From CAYXGZ01 sp964464755 (GTDB taxonomy: Bacteria > Planctomycetota > MHYJ01 > JACPRB01): a DNA stretch of 64,000 nt. The notes beneath the pieces are model-generated. The model worked only from the letters and a program-made list of their open reading frames with translations, was not told where the DNA came from and did not search any database. The DNA lies in NCBI GenBank assembly GCA_964464755.1, contig CAYXGZ010000011.1, positions 1 through 64,000 of the forward strand. Direction: 5' to 3'. How positions within the stretch are numbered: the first letter of the stretch is position 1; each line of letters starts with the position of its first letter. Positions 42,377 through 50,763 of this stretch are shown one piece after another. The translations under genes and the position numbers were made by a program.

Positions 42377-43419
42377 GGCTGCCCGCTCAAGTCGGGGAAG
42401 CGGCCCAGGTCCGCGACGGCACCCCACCGGTACTTCAGATGGCACTTCAGGCAGCTCTTCGCGTCGACATCAGCGTAGGCGCTGCGTGCCTGCTCGACGG
42501 GTCCCCGGCGGATCTCCCCTTCGAGGAGATCGAGCCGGGCGAGGAAGGCCGTCGTCAGTCGGTCGTATTCCTGCTTCTGGTCGGGGAACTTGTGGAGCTG
42601 GAACTGGGGCATGTTGGCCGCCCACCTGCGGATTTCGTCCAAGGACCCCAGCACCGACTCCGGAGGGAGCCCGCGATCCAGAGCCTTGCCGAACGCGAGC
42701 CAGTGCGCGCCCATGCGCTTCATGGTGTCGTGCTGCGCGGCCATGGAGAGGCTGGAGGTGTGACCGGCCGTGTCGGAGTGGGGACCGGCCGCCGGCGCGG
42801 GGCCCGCGGTCCCGATCCCATGATGGTCGTCCGCGGGAATGGCACCCGGGGTGAGGCAGTCCAGCCCTGCGGTGATCCGAGTGCCGTCGGGGTACTCGGC
42901 TTCGAAGTAGATCCGGTAGGCGCCCTCCGCCTCGATCAACTTGGAGAATCCGAAGGCGCCGGGGTCCTCGGTCTCGTGCAGCAGGTGAATCTCGGGCGCC
43001 GGCGGGGACCCGCGATCCAAGAGATATACATGGGCCACCCCCCGGCGGAGGGGCAGCGCCGTCTTGGCGTCCGGGATCATCCCGCCTTCCTCGGGAGTGC
43101 CCACCTGCAGGAGGAAGCGGACCAGGTCCCCCGGCTTGGGTACGCGGGGCCGAGCCGTCATGGCGACCGCGTACCGCCCGTGCATTTTGAAGACCCGGAG
43201 GGCGCCGACGAACTTTTCGGCATTCGCCAGGAATGCGCTCCGGCATGAGGCGCTGCAGAAGTAAAAGGTCTGGCCCGCGTACATCTCCTTCGCGTGGGCC
43301 TTCTCGATCTCCACCATCATCCCGCACACGGGGTCCTTGTCCTCGTGAGCCTCCACCCGGGCGAGGGAGAGCAGAAGAAGCAACGCGGACAGGACTCCGA
43401 TTCGTCGCGATCTCTGCAT
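42373..43419 (-). CDS. Secreted YHS domain-cytochrome c'-like fusion
   Basis: 348 residues. A signal peptide ends LSLARVEA. A YHS metal-binding domain follows (DPVCGMMVEIEKAHAKEMYAG with FCSASCRSAF, residues about 29-75). A middle beta domain (VAMTARPRVPKPGDLVRFLL, about 85-205) and a helical C-terminal domain complete it. The end of that domain, KSCLKCHLKYRWG, has the CxxCH haem motif placed as in cytochrome c' four-helix bundles. The ATG at 43419 has GGGAG upstream and was chosen over a frame starting 24 codons earlier. A single chain joining a soft-metal ribbon and a haem domain is unusual. Confidence 0.78.
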   Translation of the reverse strand: MQRSRRIGVLSALLLLLSLARVEAHEDKDPVCGMMVEIEKAHAKEMYAGQTFYFCSASCRSAFLANAEKFVGALRVFKMHGRYAVAMTARPRVPKPGDLVRFLLQVGTPEEGGMIPDAKTALPLRRGVAHVYLLDRGSPPAPEIHLLHETEDPGAFGFSKLIEAEGAYRIYFEAEYPDGTRITAGLDCLTPGAIPADDHHGIGTAGPAPAAGPHSDTAGHTSSLSMAAQHDTMKRMGAHWLAFGKALDRGLPPESVLGSLDEIRRWAANMPQFQLHKFPDQKQEYDRLTTAFLARLDLLEGEIRRGPVEQARSAYADVDAKSCLKCHLKYRWGAVADLGRFPDLSGQP

Positions 43420-43522
43420 GGAGCACTCCCTCGATTTGCTCGACAGGGCCGATGATGGGTTCCGGACGGCGAACGGGAACGCCCCAAGCAACCTGGGAAA
43501 AGGCGTTCTCAGGAGGGAGGAT

Positions 43523-43942
43523 CTACGTCGTGAGGACTTGAAGGAGCAGGTGAAGGCGGATCTTGCTTCGGGGCGGGGACTGGGCTGAGGCCTTGGGCGG
43601 GTCGGGCCTCAGGCTCGGGCTCTCCTGCGGGTCCGGAGGAGCCACGACTTCCATGGCGACCGCCCGGGGATCCGGCCCCCCCGGATGGAAGTCATCGGCT
43701 TCGTGCCCCTGGGACGTCGAAGGCCCGCAACAGCACGGGGAGCCTTCGGAGGAATGCGGCACGGACCCATCGTCGTGACCATGGCCGGGCCCGTGGTCGT
43801 GATGCGAATGCTCGTGGGCACCCTTCGACGATTGTTCGTGCCGGTGGTTAGAGGCCTCGTCCGTCGGGTTGCAGAGGCAGAGATCGATCCTGCCTCCCAA
43901 GGCCAGGGCCAAGAGTCCTGCGATCAAGCGGGGGGTCGCCAC
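43523..43942 (-). CDS. Exported His/Cys-rich protein, probable metal-binding
   Basis: 139 residues with a GTG start. A hydrophobic N-terminus (LIAGLLALALGG) is followed by LCLCNPTDEASNHRHEQ and HEHSHHDHGPGHGHDDG, then CCCGPSTSQGHEADDFH and a Pro-rich tail. No family recognised. Composition and position (before the YHS, cytochrome and RND genes) suggest periplasmic metal buffering, like the protein at 22175. Low-complexity regions make homology weak. Confidence 0.6.
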   Translation of the reverse strand: MATPRLIAGLLALALGGRIDLCLCNPTDEASNHRHEQSSKGAHEHSHHDHGPGHGHDDGSVPHSSEGSPCCCGPSTSQGHEADDFHPGGPDPRAVAMEVVAPPDPQESPSLRPDPPKASAQSPPRSKIRLHLLLQVLTT

Positions 43943-43984
43943 TGCCTACCAAACGTGCGGCGCGACGATTCAATTCAACGAAAA

Positions 43985-44365
43985 TCAAGATTCCGGGATC
44001 TTCTCATGGTTCGGTTGAAAGCCCACCCTGCGCTCCGTGATCGCACGGGACGAGACGGTGATCCTGAAGATCAACTCGTAGGGTACGAAGACCAGGTCCA
44101 TTTCCGCGCAGGTTGGAAGGGTCCGGAAGACCGACGCCGCCATCCACCTGGGGGCCAGTTGTTCGATGTGGCACAGGTCCAGCACGGATTCGCCGCCCAG
44201 ATGAAGCAGCACGACGGGAAGTTGATCGGCCTTGCCGTGGCAGACGTTGCGGACCCTCCCCGGAAGGACCGTCGCGAAGAACCGGGCATCGAAGGGCGCG
44301 CCGCCGGTGGCCGGGGGACCTTCCGGTTCTCTGGACTCTTCGGGCATCCTCTTCCGTTTCTTCAT
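43985..44365 (-). CDS. Hypothetical protein, 126 residues
   Basis: The protein starts MKKRKRMPEESREP after a good GGAGG site, so translation is well supported. It contains VCHGKADQLPVVLLHLGGESVLDLCHIEQLAPRW and VFVPYELIFRITVSS, suggesting a small beta-rich domain. No family recognised. It lies between the CBM48 protein and the His-rich protein; two Cys and several His could bind metal, but this is not evident. Confidence 0.6.
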   Translation of the reverse strand: MKKRKRMPEESREPEGPPATGGAPFDARFFATVLPGRVRNVCHGKADQLPVVLLHLGGESVLDLCHIEQLAPRWMAASVFRTLPTCAEMDLVFVPYELIFRITVSSRAITERRVGFQPNHEKIPES

Positions 44366-44395
44366 GCCGGACCTCCGCCGCCGCCCGCCGGGGAC

Positions 44396-44426
44396 GAGGG
44401 CGGGATCCGCCGGGGATCCCGCCCTC
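44396..44426 (-). terminator. 13-bp hairpin between the CBM48 and hypothetical genes
   Basis: GAGGGCGGGATCC (44396-44408) pairs perfectly with 44414-44426 around a 5-nt loop. It lies after the CBM48 stop on the minus strand. No T-run follows, so it could be a factor-independent structure, an mRNA-stability element, or a weak terminator. Confidence 0.5.
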
Positions 44427-44463
44427 CCAGGACAGGAGGCAGGACGCGCGTGCTGGCCAGGCC

Positions 44464-44763
44464 CTAGGTGACCGTCAGCACGCAGTTCTCGCAGCCGAAG
44501 GGATTCGGCACCCGGCTCCTCGCCTCCGGATCGTCACGCCACTCGCCGTCGATGAGCAGCCGGTACTGGTGATCGCCCGGCGGGAGCCTCAGGTCGGCGT
44601 ACCATTCGCCGGGAGGGCCCGACGCCAGCCGGACCTTGTCGGTAGACCACCCGGTGAACTCGCCCGTCACGACCACCTCGCGGGCCCCCTCGGCCTTGAC
44701 CCGAACGCGGACCACGCGGAGTGGAGATTTCACCGCTCTGGCCGCAACCCTTGCATTCGCCAT
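44464..44763 (-). CDS. CBM48/AMPK-type glycogen-binding (isoamylase N-terminal) domain protein
   Basis: 99 residues that are almost entirely one domain: VVVTGEFTGWSTDKVRLASG, EWYADLRLPPGDHQYRLLIDGEWRDDP and ENCVLTVT. This is the early-set fold found at the N-terminus of branching and debranching enzymes and in AMPK beta subunits. It lacks any catalytic domain. It has a near-ideal AGGAGGTCAC RBS. Why such a protein sits on a metal-resistance island is unclear; it may bind a storage polysaccharide or serve a protein partner. Confidence 0.82.
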   Translation of the reverse strand: MANARVAARAVKSPLRVVRVRVKAEGAREVVVTGEFTGWSTDKVRLASGPPGEWYADLRLPPGDHQYRLLIDGEWRDDPEARSRVPNPFGCENCVLTVT

Positions 44764-44803
44764 GTGACCTCCTGAAACATCCCGATACCAGGCGACACGC
44801 CGC

Positions 44804-45064
44804 TCAGTACACGTGCACGGAATTCGTCGGACGGGGGAGGCGCCTCACGATCACTCCTCTCCTGCGAAACCCGGCGATCGCCCGCAGGATGGCGCGCGCC
44901 GTCCCCGAGAGGAGAACGACCGCCCTGGCCCGGCGAGCCGTGATCCGAGCCCGGGTCAGGGTCCACTCGACGTGGTGCATCGACGTGATCGACGCAATCC
45001 ATCTCCAGAGCCCGCCTCCGCAGGCGCTCGCCAGCAGCTCCACGCTCCGTCGACGGTTCATCAT
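44804..45064 (-). CDS. Possible small basic protein (uncertain)
   Basis: A frame of 86 residues with two in-frame ATGs directly after AGGAGG; the spacing to both ATGs is short, so initiation is doubtful. The product is Arg-rich with a hydrophobic patch (MMNRRRSVELLASACGGGLWRWIASI) and no family match. It is listed because the 44764-45201 interval otherwise holds nothing I can support. Confidence 0.25.
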   Translation of the reverse strand: MMNRRRSVELLASACGGGLWRWIASITSMHHVEWTLTRARITARRARAVVLLSGTARAILRAIAGFRRRGVIVRRLPRPTNSVHVY

Positions 45065-45201
45065 CCTCCTGAACGAACCGGGGAGCCGCCGTATTCTCAG
45101 GCCGCCCCGATCGTCGCTCGCTCCCGGCCCTGACCGGGCGGCCGAGATCCGGCCCCAGCTTCGCGGTCGATCCCGCCGCTCCCCGCTTTCTCGCGGCATC
45201 G

Positions 45202-45435
45202 CTACTGCCCGCAGTCCGGGCATTGACCCGGCACCTTGGAACAATCGATCTCCCGCCCGTTGAGGACGCAGCGGGGCGAGCGCCTCGGTCTCTCGTCCTG
45301 GACCTCCTGGACCACGGCGATCTCGCAGCGCTTGCAGTACCGGGGTCCTCCGGATCTCGAGATCAGCAGGACGATCAGCATCGCCAGCGCCCCCACCGCG
45401 AACCACGCCAACAGCGGCCAGCTCGATCTGCCCAT
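45202..45435 (-). CDS. Small membrane protein with cysteine ribbon
   Basis: 77 residues: one transmembrane segment (PLLAWFAVGALAMLIVLLIS), then YCKRCEIAV and IDCSKVPGQCPDCGQ. Five Cys make a rubredoxin/zinc-ribbon-like arrangement facing either side of the membrane. The start has a good AAAGGAG site. It is encoded 69 bp downstream of the P2-type ATPase. No family recognised; it may bind metal. Confidence 0.65.
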   Translation of the reverse strand: MGRSSWPLLAWFAVGALAMLIVLLISRSGGPRYCKRCEIAVVQEVQDERPRRSPRCVLNGREIDCSKVPGQCPDCGQ

Positions 45436-45504
45436 TCGCCCGCTCCTTTCGGGCCCGTGTTCGGGCCCATTCCAGCCTGCCTGGCGCTCCGGCCCGCCGC
45501 GCCT

Positions 45505-48159
45505 TCACCCGGGGATCCCTCGCGGCGAGAACCAGCTGAGGCGCCTCAGCAGCTTCCAGGACTCCAGCACGGTCACCGGCACGAAGCCCAGGGCGGTCAC
45601 CGCCGCGCACTCGAACCAGGTCAGTTCGCCCGACTTCAGGAACCGCTCCAGGAATCCGGAGTGGTGGCTGGCGACCTGGAGGCCGACGGTGACGGCCGCG
45701 ATGACGGCGAGCCTCGCGTTGGAGAGGACTCCCAACTCCCAGAGTGTGCGCGTCCGGCTCCGGTAGGCGAAGGCGCGGAGCACCTCTTCGACCACCAGGA
45801 TGGAGAAGGCGTACGTCCGGGCCCGCTCCAGGGATCCCTCGACGTGGAGCCCGTAGAGGAACCCGGCCATCGTGCATCCGGTGACCAGGATCCCGCTGAC
45901 GATCATCCGGGTGAGGAAGTCGCGATCCACGATTTCCGTGCCGGGGCGTCTCGGGGGCACCTTCAGGAGCCCCGGCTCCGCGGGGTCGATCGCCAGGGCG
46001 AGCGCCGGGAGGCCGTCCGTCACCAGGTTGATCCAGAGGAGCTGGATCGGGACGAGGGGCAGCGGCCAGCCCGCGACGACGGCGATGGCCATGACGAGGA
46101 TCTCCGCGATGTTCCCGCTGAGCAGGTACAGGAGCGTCTTGCGGATGTTCTCGTAGATCGCGCGCCCTTCCTTGATCGCGCTCACGATGGTCGCGAAGTT
46201 GTCGTCCGTGATGACCATCGCGGAGGCGTCCTTCGCCACGTCCGTCCCGGTCCTCCCCATCGCGATCCCGATGTCGGCCCCCTTGAGGGCCGGGGCGTCG
46301 TTCACCCCGTCGCCGGTCATCGCGACCACCGCCCCGCGGGCCTTCCACGCCCTCACGATCCGCAGCTTGTGCTCCGGGCTCACCCGGGCGTAGATCGAGG
46401 TGGAGTCCACCTTGGCCGCCAGCCCCGCGTCGTCCAGGGCCTCGACCTCCGGTCCGGTCAGGATCTCGGACTCGAGCATGGCGATCCCCAGGACGCGGGC
46501 GATCGCCAGGGCGGTCCGTGGATTGTCGCCCGTGATCATCACGGGACGGATCCCGGCCTCCCGGCAGGCCTGCACCGCGGCCCGGACCTCGGGCCGCGGG
46601 GGGTCCTGGAGCCCGACGAGGCCGAGGTACTCGAGGCCCGACTCCGGGTCCCCGCCGTCGTCCACGCGCTTCGACGCGACCGCGAGCACGCGCAGGCCTC
46701 GACCGGCCATCTCCTCCGCCGCGTCGCTCCAGGTGGGCGACGGCGAGGAGCAGCGTGGAATCACGGATTCCGGCGCGCCCTTGACGTAGGAACGCGGACC
46801 GTCCTTCGTCGAACGCACGATCGACATGCGTTTCCGGGCGGAGTCGAAGGGCCGGATCGTGACCACGGGCTCCGTACCGTCGATGAGATCGGAGCCGAGG
46901 CCGGCGGCGGCCGCCGCCTCGAGCAGGGCCCCCTCCGTCGGATCGCCGGCCGTTTCCGTCCTCCCCTCCCGTCGGACGAGCCGCGCGGTCGAGCCGGCCG
47001 CCGCCGCCCAGAGGAGCCGGCGCTCGTCGTCCCCGAGGACCTCCCGGACGCTCATCCGTCCCTCCGTGAGGGTGCCCGTCTTGTCGGTGCAGATCACGGT
47101 GGTGCAGCCGAGGGTCTCCACGGACGCGAGCTTCCGCACGAGGGCGTTCCTCCGCGCCATGCGCTGGACGCCCAGGGCCAGGGCGATGGTCACCACGGCG
47201 GGAAGGCCCTCGGGGATCGCCGCGACCGCCAGGCTGATCGAGGTCAGGATCATCTCGACCTTGGGGATCCCACGCAGCAGGCCCAGGAGGAACACGAGGG
47301 CGACGACGGCGCCCGAGCCGAAGACCAGCCACTTCCCGAAGGTCCTCAGCCGCGCCTGGAGCGGAGTCTCCTCCTCCCCGGTCGTGCGGACGAGCTCGGC
47401 GATCCGCCCGAATTCCGTGGCGCCGCCGGTGTCGACGACGATCGCCTCCGCCACCCCCGCGACGGCGATGGTCCCCGTGTACGCCATGGTCCGGCGCTCG
47501 GCCAGGGCCGAGTCGGGCGCGTCGGGGGGAGAGGCCTGCTTGCCGCTGGGCTCCGATTCGCCCGTCAGGGCGGATTCGACGCAGCGCAGATCCGAGGCCG
47601 ACACCAGCCGGAGATCGGCGGGTACCTGATCGCCGGCCTCCAGGATGACCAGGTCCCCGGGGACGAGCTCGGCGGCCGGGAGGATCCGGGTCGTTCCGGC
47701 CCGACGGACCCGGGCCGAGGGGGCGGTCATCTTCCGGAGGGCCGCCAGGGCGTCGGCCGCGCGGACCTCCTGGAGGTACCCGATGACCGCGTTGAGGGCC
47801 ACGATGCCCGCAATGGCCGCCGCGTCGGCGATTTCACCCAGCGCGGCGGATACGGCGGCGGCGCCGACCAGGATGAGGACGAGGAGGTTCGTGAACTGGT
47901 CCAGGAAGACCCAGATCCGGGATCGAGGCGGGGCGGCCATGATCCGGTTCGGTCCGTGCACGACCAGGCGTTGCCCCGCCTCGGCCTCCTCGAGACCCCG
48001 GAGCGGGTCGGTTCCCAGAGCCACGGCGACTTGCCCCGGGTCCAGGGCGTGCCACGTCGTCGTTCCGGCTCCCGGCCGCGGCCCCGGGTTCCGTTGGGCG
48101 AGGGGTGCCGGGGAGCGGGCGGCTTCCTCGGCGCCGGCGGAGCCTTCCTTCGCCCTCAT
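45505..48159 (-). CDS. P2-type (Ca2+-ATPase-like) cation-transporting ATPase
   Basis: 884 residues. Actuator domain: CVESALTGESEPSGKQ. TM4: VAAIPEGLPAVVTIALALG, the PEGLP form of Ca2+/P2 pumps. The phosphorylation site is CTDKTGTLTEG, and the nucleotide-binding domain shows SYVKGAPESVI. The hinge is MTGDGVNDAPALKGADIGIAMG, and TM6 contains LLWINLVTDGLPALALAIDP. It has no HMA or CPC motif, so it is not a P1B metal pump. It probably exports Ca2+ (or Mn2+). The start at 48159 was chosen because the preceding 16 in-frame codons lose the G/C bias. It follows the HD-GYP gene by 55 bp. Confidence 0.9.
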   Translation of the reverse strand: MRAKEGSAGAEEAARSPAPLAQRNPGPRPGAGTTTWHALDPGQVAVALGTDPLRGLEEAEAGQRLVVHGPNRIMAAPPRSRIWVFLDQFTNLLVLILVGAAAVSAALGEIADAAAIAGIVALNAVIGYLQEVRAADALAALRKMTAPSARVRRAGTTRILPAAELVPGDLVILEAGDQVPADLRLVSASDLRCVESALTGESEPSGKQASPPDAPDSALAERRTMAYTGTIAVAGVAEAIVVDTGGATEFGRIAELVRTTGEEETPLQARLRTFGKWLVFGSGAVVALVFLLGLLRGIPKVEMILTSISLAVAAIPEGLPAVVTIALALGVQRMARRNALVRKLASVETLGCTTVICTDKTGTLTEGRMSVREVLGDDERRLLWAAAAGSTARLVRREGRTETAGDPTEGALLEAAAAAGLGSDLIDGTEPVVTIRPFDSARKRMSIVRSTKDGPRSYVKGAPESVIPRCSSPSPTWSDAAEEMAGRGLRVLAVASKRVDDGGDPESGLEYLGLVGLQDPPRPEVRAAVQACREAGIRPVMITGDNPRTALAIARVLGIAMLESEILTGPEVEALDDAGLAAKVDSTSIYARVSPEHKLRIVRAWKARGAVVAMTGDGVNDAPALKGADIGIAMGRTGTDVAKDASAMVITDDNFATIVSAIKEGRAIYENIRKTLLYLLSGNIAEILVMAIAVVAGWPLPLVPIQLLWINLVTDGLPALALAIDPAEPGLLKVPPRRPGTEIVDRDFLTRMIVSGILVTGCTMAGFLYGLHVEGSLERARTYAFSILVVEEVLRAFAYRSRTRTLWELGVLSNARLAVIAAVTVGLQVASHHSGFLERFLKSGELTWFECAAVTALGFVPVTVLESWKLLRRLSWFSPRGIPG

Positions 48160-48214
48160 GCCTTTCGAACGAACCGGAGCCGCCGGAAATTCTCGCCACG
48201 CCTCCATCGCGAAT

Positions 48215-49171
48215 TCAGTCGACGGACAGCGAGGCCCCGCGCGCGGCCGCCAGGTGAGCCCACCGGGCGGGCGCGACCGATTCGAAGGCCGCGATGACCG
48301 CCGGGTCGAAGAGTCGACCCTGCTCCTTCTTCAGGTACTCGGCCGCCTGCCGGAACGTCAGGGGGGAGTGGTAGGGGCGCGGAGTCGTCAGCGCGTCGAG
48401 GACGTCGGCGACGGCGAAGATCCGGGCGCCGAGGGGGATCTGCTCTCCCCGTAGTCCCCGGGGATACCCGGACCCGTCCCAGCGCTCGTGGTGGGCGGCG
48501 ACGAGGGCCCGGGCTTCCTCGAGGAAGGACAGGTGGCCCAGCAGTTCTGCGCCCTCCCCGGGGTGGCGTTTCATCACGGCCCATTCCTCGGGCGAGAGCG
48601 GACCCTCCTTGAGCAGGATCGAGTCCGGGGTGCCGATCTTCCCGATGTCGTGGAGCACCGCGCCCCGGGCGAGCGCCTCCTCTCCGCCGAGGTTCATCGC
48701 CTTCGCCAGCTCGAGGGTGTAGGCCCGGACCCGCTCGGAGTGGCCGGCCGTGGCCCGCTCGCGGACTTCCAGGCAGGAAGCGATGGTGCGCAGCGTCGCC
48801 TCGTGGGCGTCCCTCAAGGCCGCCAGCGACCGCTGGATGCGGTTGGCCAGGAGGACGGCCAGGACCGCGACCGTCCACAGGCTCCCGAGTTCCCCCAACT
48901 GGTCGGCCTGCATCATGACGTCGCCCGCCCAATCCCGCAGGATGTGCCGGAGGAAGAGGAGGCTGAGGAGCCCGCTCACCGCCAGCGTGCCCGGCCAGCC
49001 GAGCAGGAAGGCCGCCAGGAGGATGGGAACGTAATGGAGCTTCTGCAAGACCAGGTGAATCCAATGCCAGGAGTGCGGGCCCGCCGGCACCAAGGCATGC
49101 GCTGACCCGACCAGGAGCGCCAGCACGACCACGGCGATCCAGGAATCGATGCGTAAGCGCGTCGTGGCCAT
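48215..49171 (-). CDS. HD-GYP domain protein, membrane-bound (c-di-GMP phosphodiesterase-like)
   Basis: 318 residues. Four or five N-terminal membrane spans (about 8-140) are followed by an HD-GYP domain. Its motifs are GHSERVRAYTLELAKAM, GAVLHDIGKIGTPDSILLK (HD), MKRHPGEGAELL, AHHERWDGSGYPRGLRG (GYP) and FAVADVLDALTTPRPY. Metal ligands look complete. Such proteins hydrolyse c-di-GMP or related nucleotides. It is the first gene of the leftward block and is the only obvious signalling protein on the island. Its link to metal resistance is not evident. Confidence 0.9.
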   Translation of the reverse strand: MATTRLRIDSWIAVVVLALLVGSAHALVPAGPHSWHWIHLVLQKLHYVPILLAAFLLGWPGTLAVSGLLSLLFLRHILRDWAGDVMMQADQLGELGSLWTVAVLAVLLANRIQRSLAALRDAHEATLRTIASCLEVRERATAGHSERVRAYTLELAKAMNLGGEEALARGAVLHDIGKIGTPDSILLKEGPLSPEEWAVMKRHPGEGAELLGHLSFLEEARALVAAHHERWDGSGYPRGLRGEQIPLGARIFAVADVLDALTTPRPYHSPLTFRQAAEYLKKEQGRLFDPAVIAAFESVAPARWAHLAAARGASLSVD

Positions 49172-49667
49172 GCTCGGTACTCCAGGAACGCCTGGCGGCA
49201 TCCAGGTATTCACGATGCCCCGTCCCAGGCGTTGAGACCCGAGAATCCTACACCGGGGAAGCAGGATCACGCGGCGCGGTCCAGGCCATGCGGGGGAGGT
49301 TCGGGATTCGGACACCCCGGAGCGGCCATCATGGGCAGGGCCAGATCTTCCACGACCGGTTGACGATTCCCCCAATGTTCCAAGAGTTGCAGCAGGCCGC
49401 TAGCGAAGGGAGGCCTGCAGCAGCTGCAAGGGAGTGCCGAGACGGGTAGGCCGGGTCCCCGTGATGAGGCCGTTGGTCAAGAGGACTGGTCGATCTTACC
49501 GCATCTTGCTGGGTTTGATCGGGGCCGGTCCTCCTCGGGAAGGATCGCGGAGCCCCGTCACGGTCCTTCCTGCGCCGGGTTCGTAGTATGGATGGCTCTG
49601 GATTCCGCCCAAGGCAACCGCCTTGGCCAACTCGTTCCGAAGGGTGTTAATGAGGGCCAAGAGCCGC
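49172..49667. other. Non-coding stretch upstream of the excisionase module
   Basis: About 500 bp with no gene I can support. A 7-bp hairpin CCAAGGC/GCCTTGG lies at 49609-49626. The region should hold the promoters of the leftward HD-GYP block and of the rightward excisionase/integrase unit, but no convincing -35/-10 pair could be chosen by eye. Confidence 0.5.
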
Positions 49668-49763
49668 CCGCTTCCGGACGGGCGGGTACATACCCCCCGG
49701 CCAAGCCGCCCGGCTGCTCCGCATCAGCCGGTTCACGCTCTACCCCCTGGGCCGGCGAGTGGG
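49668..49763 (+). pseudogene. Decayed second copy of the excisionase gene
   Basis: Bases 49670-49741 match the start of the intact excisionase gene at 49925-50005 closely. The stretch GGCTGCTCCGCATCAGCCGG is identical in both, and translation gives GYIPPGQAARLLRISRFTLY against GYVTADQAARLLRISRFTLY. After TLY the copy jumps to GRRVG, so roughly 30-40 bp are deleted and the frame then runs out. It is an old partial duplication lying 230 bp upstream. Confidence 0.8.
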
Positions 49764-49765
49764 AA

Positions 49766-49796
49766 TCGAACTATCAAGAAAAACTCAATAGTTCGA
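49766..49796. repeat. 9-bp perfect inverted repeat (TCGAACTAT / ATAGTTCGA)
   Basis: The arms are 49766-49774 and 49788-49796 with a 13-nt A-rich spacer. It lies between the decayed and intact excisionase genes, about 100 bp before the latter. It is more AT-rich than the surroundings and could be a regulator or excisionase binding site. Confidence 0.6.
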
Positions 49797-49899
49797 CACC
49801 AAGCCACGTCTGGCCTGACTGGTCCTACATGAGCCGAATTGCGGCCCGAATCGCGTGCCGCGGAATGGCACGCGGCCGGCGTAGGCTCAGGAGGTGATC

Positions 49900-50121
49900 A
49901 TGGAGTCGAAGGTGACCAAGGAGCAGCCCCGCTTCCCCACCGACGGGTACGTGACCGCCGATCAGGCCGCAAGGCTGCTCCGCATCAGCCGGTTCACGCT
50001 CTACTACTGGGCCAGCGTCCGCAAGATCCCCCACTACCGCGTCGGTCGCCGCGTCATGTTTTGCCTCAAGGACCTGAAGGCCTGGATGGACGTCCACAAG
50101 TTCGACGAGATGGCCGGATAA
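49900..50121 (+). CDS. Excisionase-like MerR-type helix-turn-helix protein
   Basis: 73 residues; the body DGYVTADQAARLLRISRFTLYYWASVRKIPHYRVGRRVMFCLKDLKAWM is the winged HTH of the excisionase/AlpA group (HTH_17). The ATG at 49900 follows a perfect AGGAGGTGATC site; a GTG at 49894 lies inside that site and was rejected. With the integrase gene it forms a xis-unknown-int unit next to the attachment site. Such proteins direct excision and often repress or activate the integrase. Confidence 0.85.
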   Translation: MESKVTKEQPRFPTDGYVTADQAARLLRISRFTLYYWASVRKIPHYRVGRRVMFCLKDLKAWMDVHKFDEMAG

Positions 50122-50133
50122 CCGGAGACTCCC

Positions 50134-50763
50134 ATGACGCTACCCAAAGATCGCCTGCATCCGCGGCTGCTGTACTACGGCCGCCAGGATCCGCCCTGGC
50201 CCCGCATCCTCGTCATCGGGCAGGAGGCCAATTCGCCCAAGCCCGTCGGCGACCACGTCGGCACCTACGACCTCCCCAACGCCGCCAAGCGCCGAGTCCA
50301 TTTCTGGACCGGCAGCCACAAGGCCATCCAACGCGCCGCCGGATTCCCGGGCCTGCACCTTCGCAAGCAAGCCATCCAAGTCGGCAGCTCCCCGATCGTC
50401 TACGCGGACGCCAGCCCCCGCAGCGTGGCCGTCTCCAACCGCGTGCCCCGCCCCAAGATCAGCGACGATGAGCTCGCCCAGCACGGCGCCCGCCTCTTCG
50501 CCCTCCCGCAGGCCATGGCCTGCCCGCTGATCGTGGTCTCAGGCCACAAGTCGAGGTGGCAGGCCTTCTACGACGTCGTCGAAGCCGCCGCCGAGTACAA
50601 CGGGGCGAAGCTCGCCTACGTACCCTTCTACGGGCAGGGACCTGCCACGACCGAGGAGCGCTACCTCCCGCTCTGCGAACCGGAGGTTCGACTTCTCCTC
50701 AGGAAGATCGTCTACTTCTGGGCCGAAGCCAACGACATCGAGCTGGGAGCTCCGGAGGAGTAA
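50134..50763 (+). CDS. Unknown protein in the excisionase-integrase operon
   Basis: 209 residues with no membrane spans or signal peptide. It contains RILVIGQEANSPKPVGDH near residue 25, VGSSPIVYADASPRSV in the middle and MACPLIVVSGHKSRWQAFYDVV near residue 130. The alternation of beta strands and helices suggests an alpha/beta domain. The GQEANSP loop faintly recalls the GQDPY loop of uracil-DNA glycosylases, but I cannot establish a relationship. The stop overlaps the integrase start (TAATG), so the two are co-translated and probably function together. Confidence 0.7.
   Translation: MTLPKDRLHPRLLYYGRQDPPWPRILVIGQEANSPKPVGDHVGTYDLPNAAKRRVHFWTGSHKAIQRAAGFPGLHLRKQAIQVGSSPIVYADASPRSVAVSNRVPRPKISDDELAQHGARLFALPQAMACPLIVVSGHKSRWQAFYDVVEAAAEYNGAKLAYVPFYGQGPATTEERYLPLCEPEVRLLLRKIVYFWAEANDIELGAPEE

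Noticed and set aside
44804..47332. An 842-codon open frame overlapping the P2-type ATPase
   Set aside because: It lies in another frame of the ATPase gene, whose motifs are complete. The Arg/Gly/Pro-rich composition is typical of GC-rich shadow frames. Only its last 86 codons, outside the ATPase, were listed, with low confidence.
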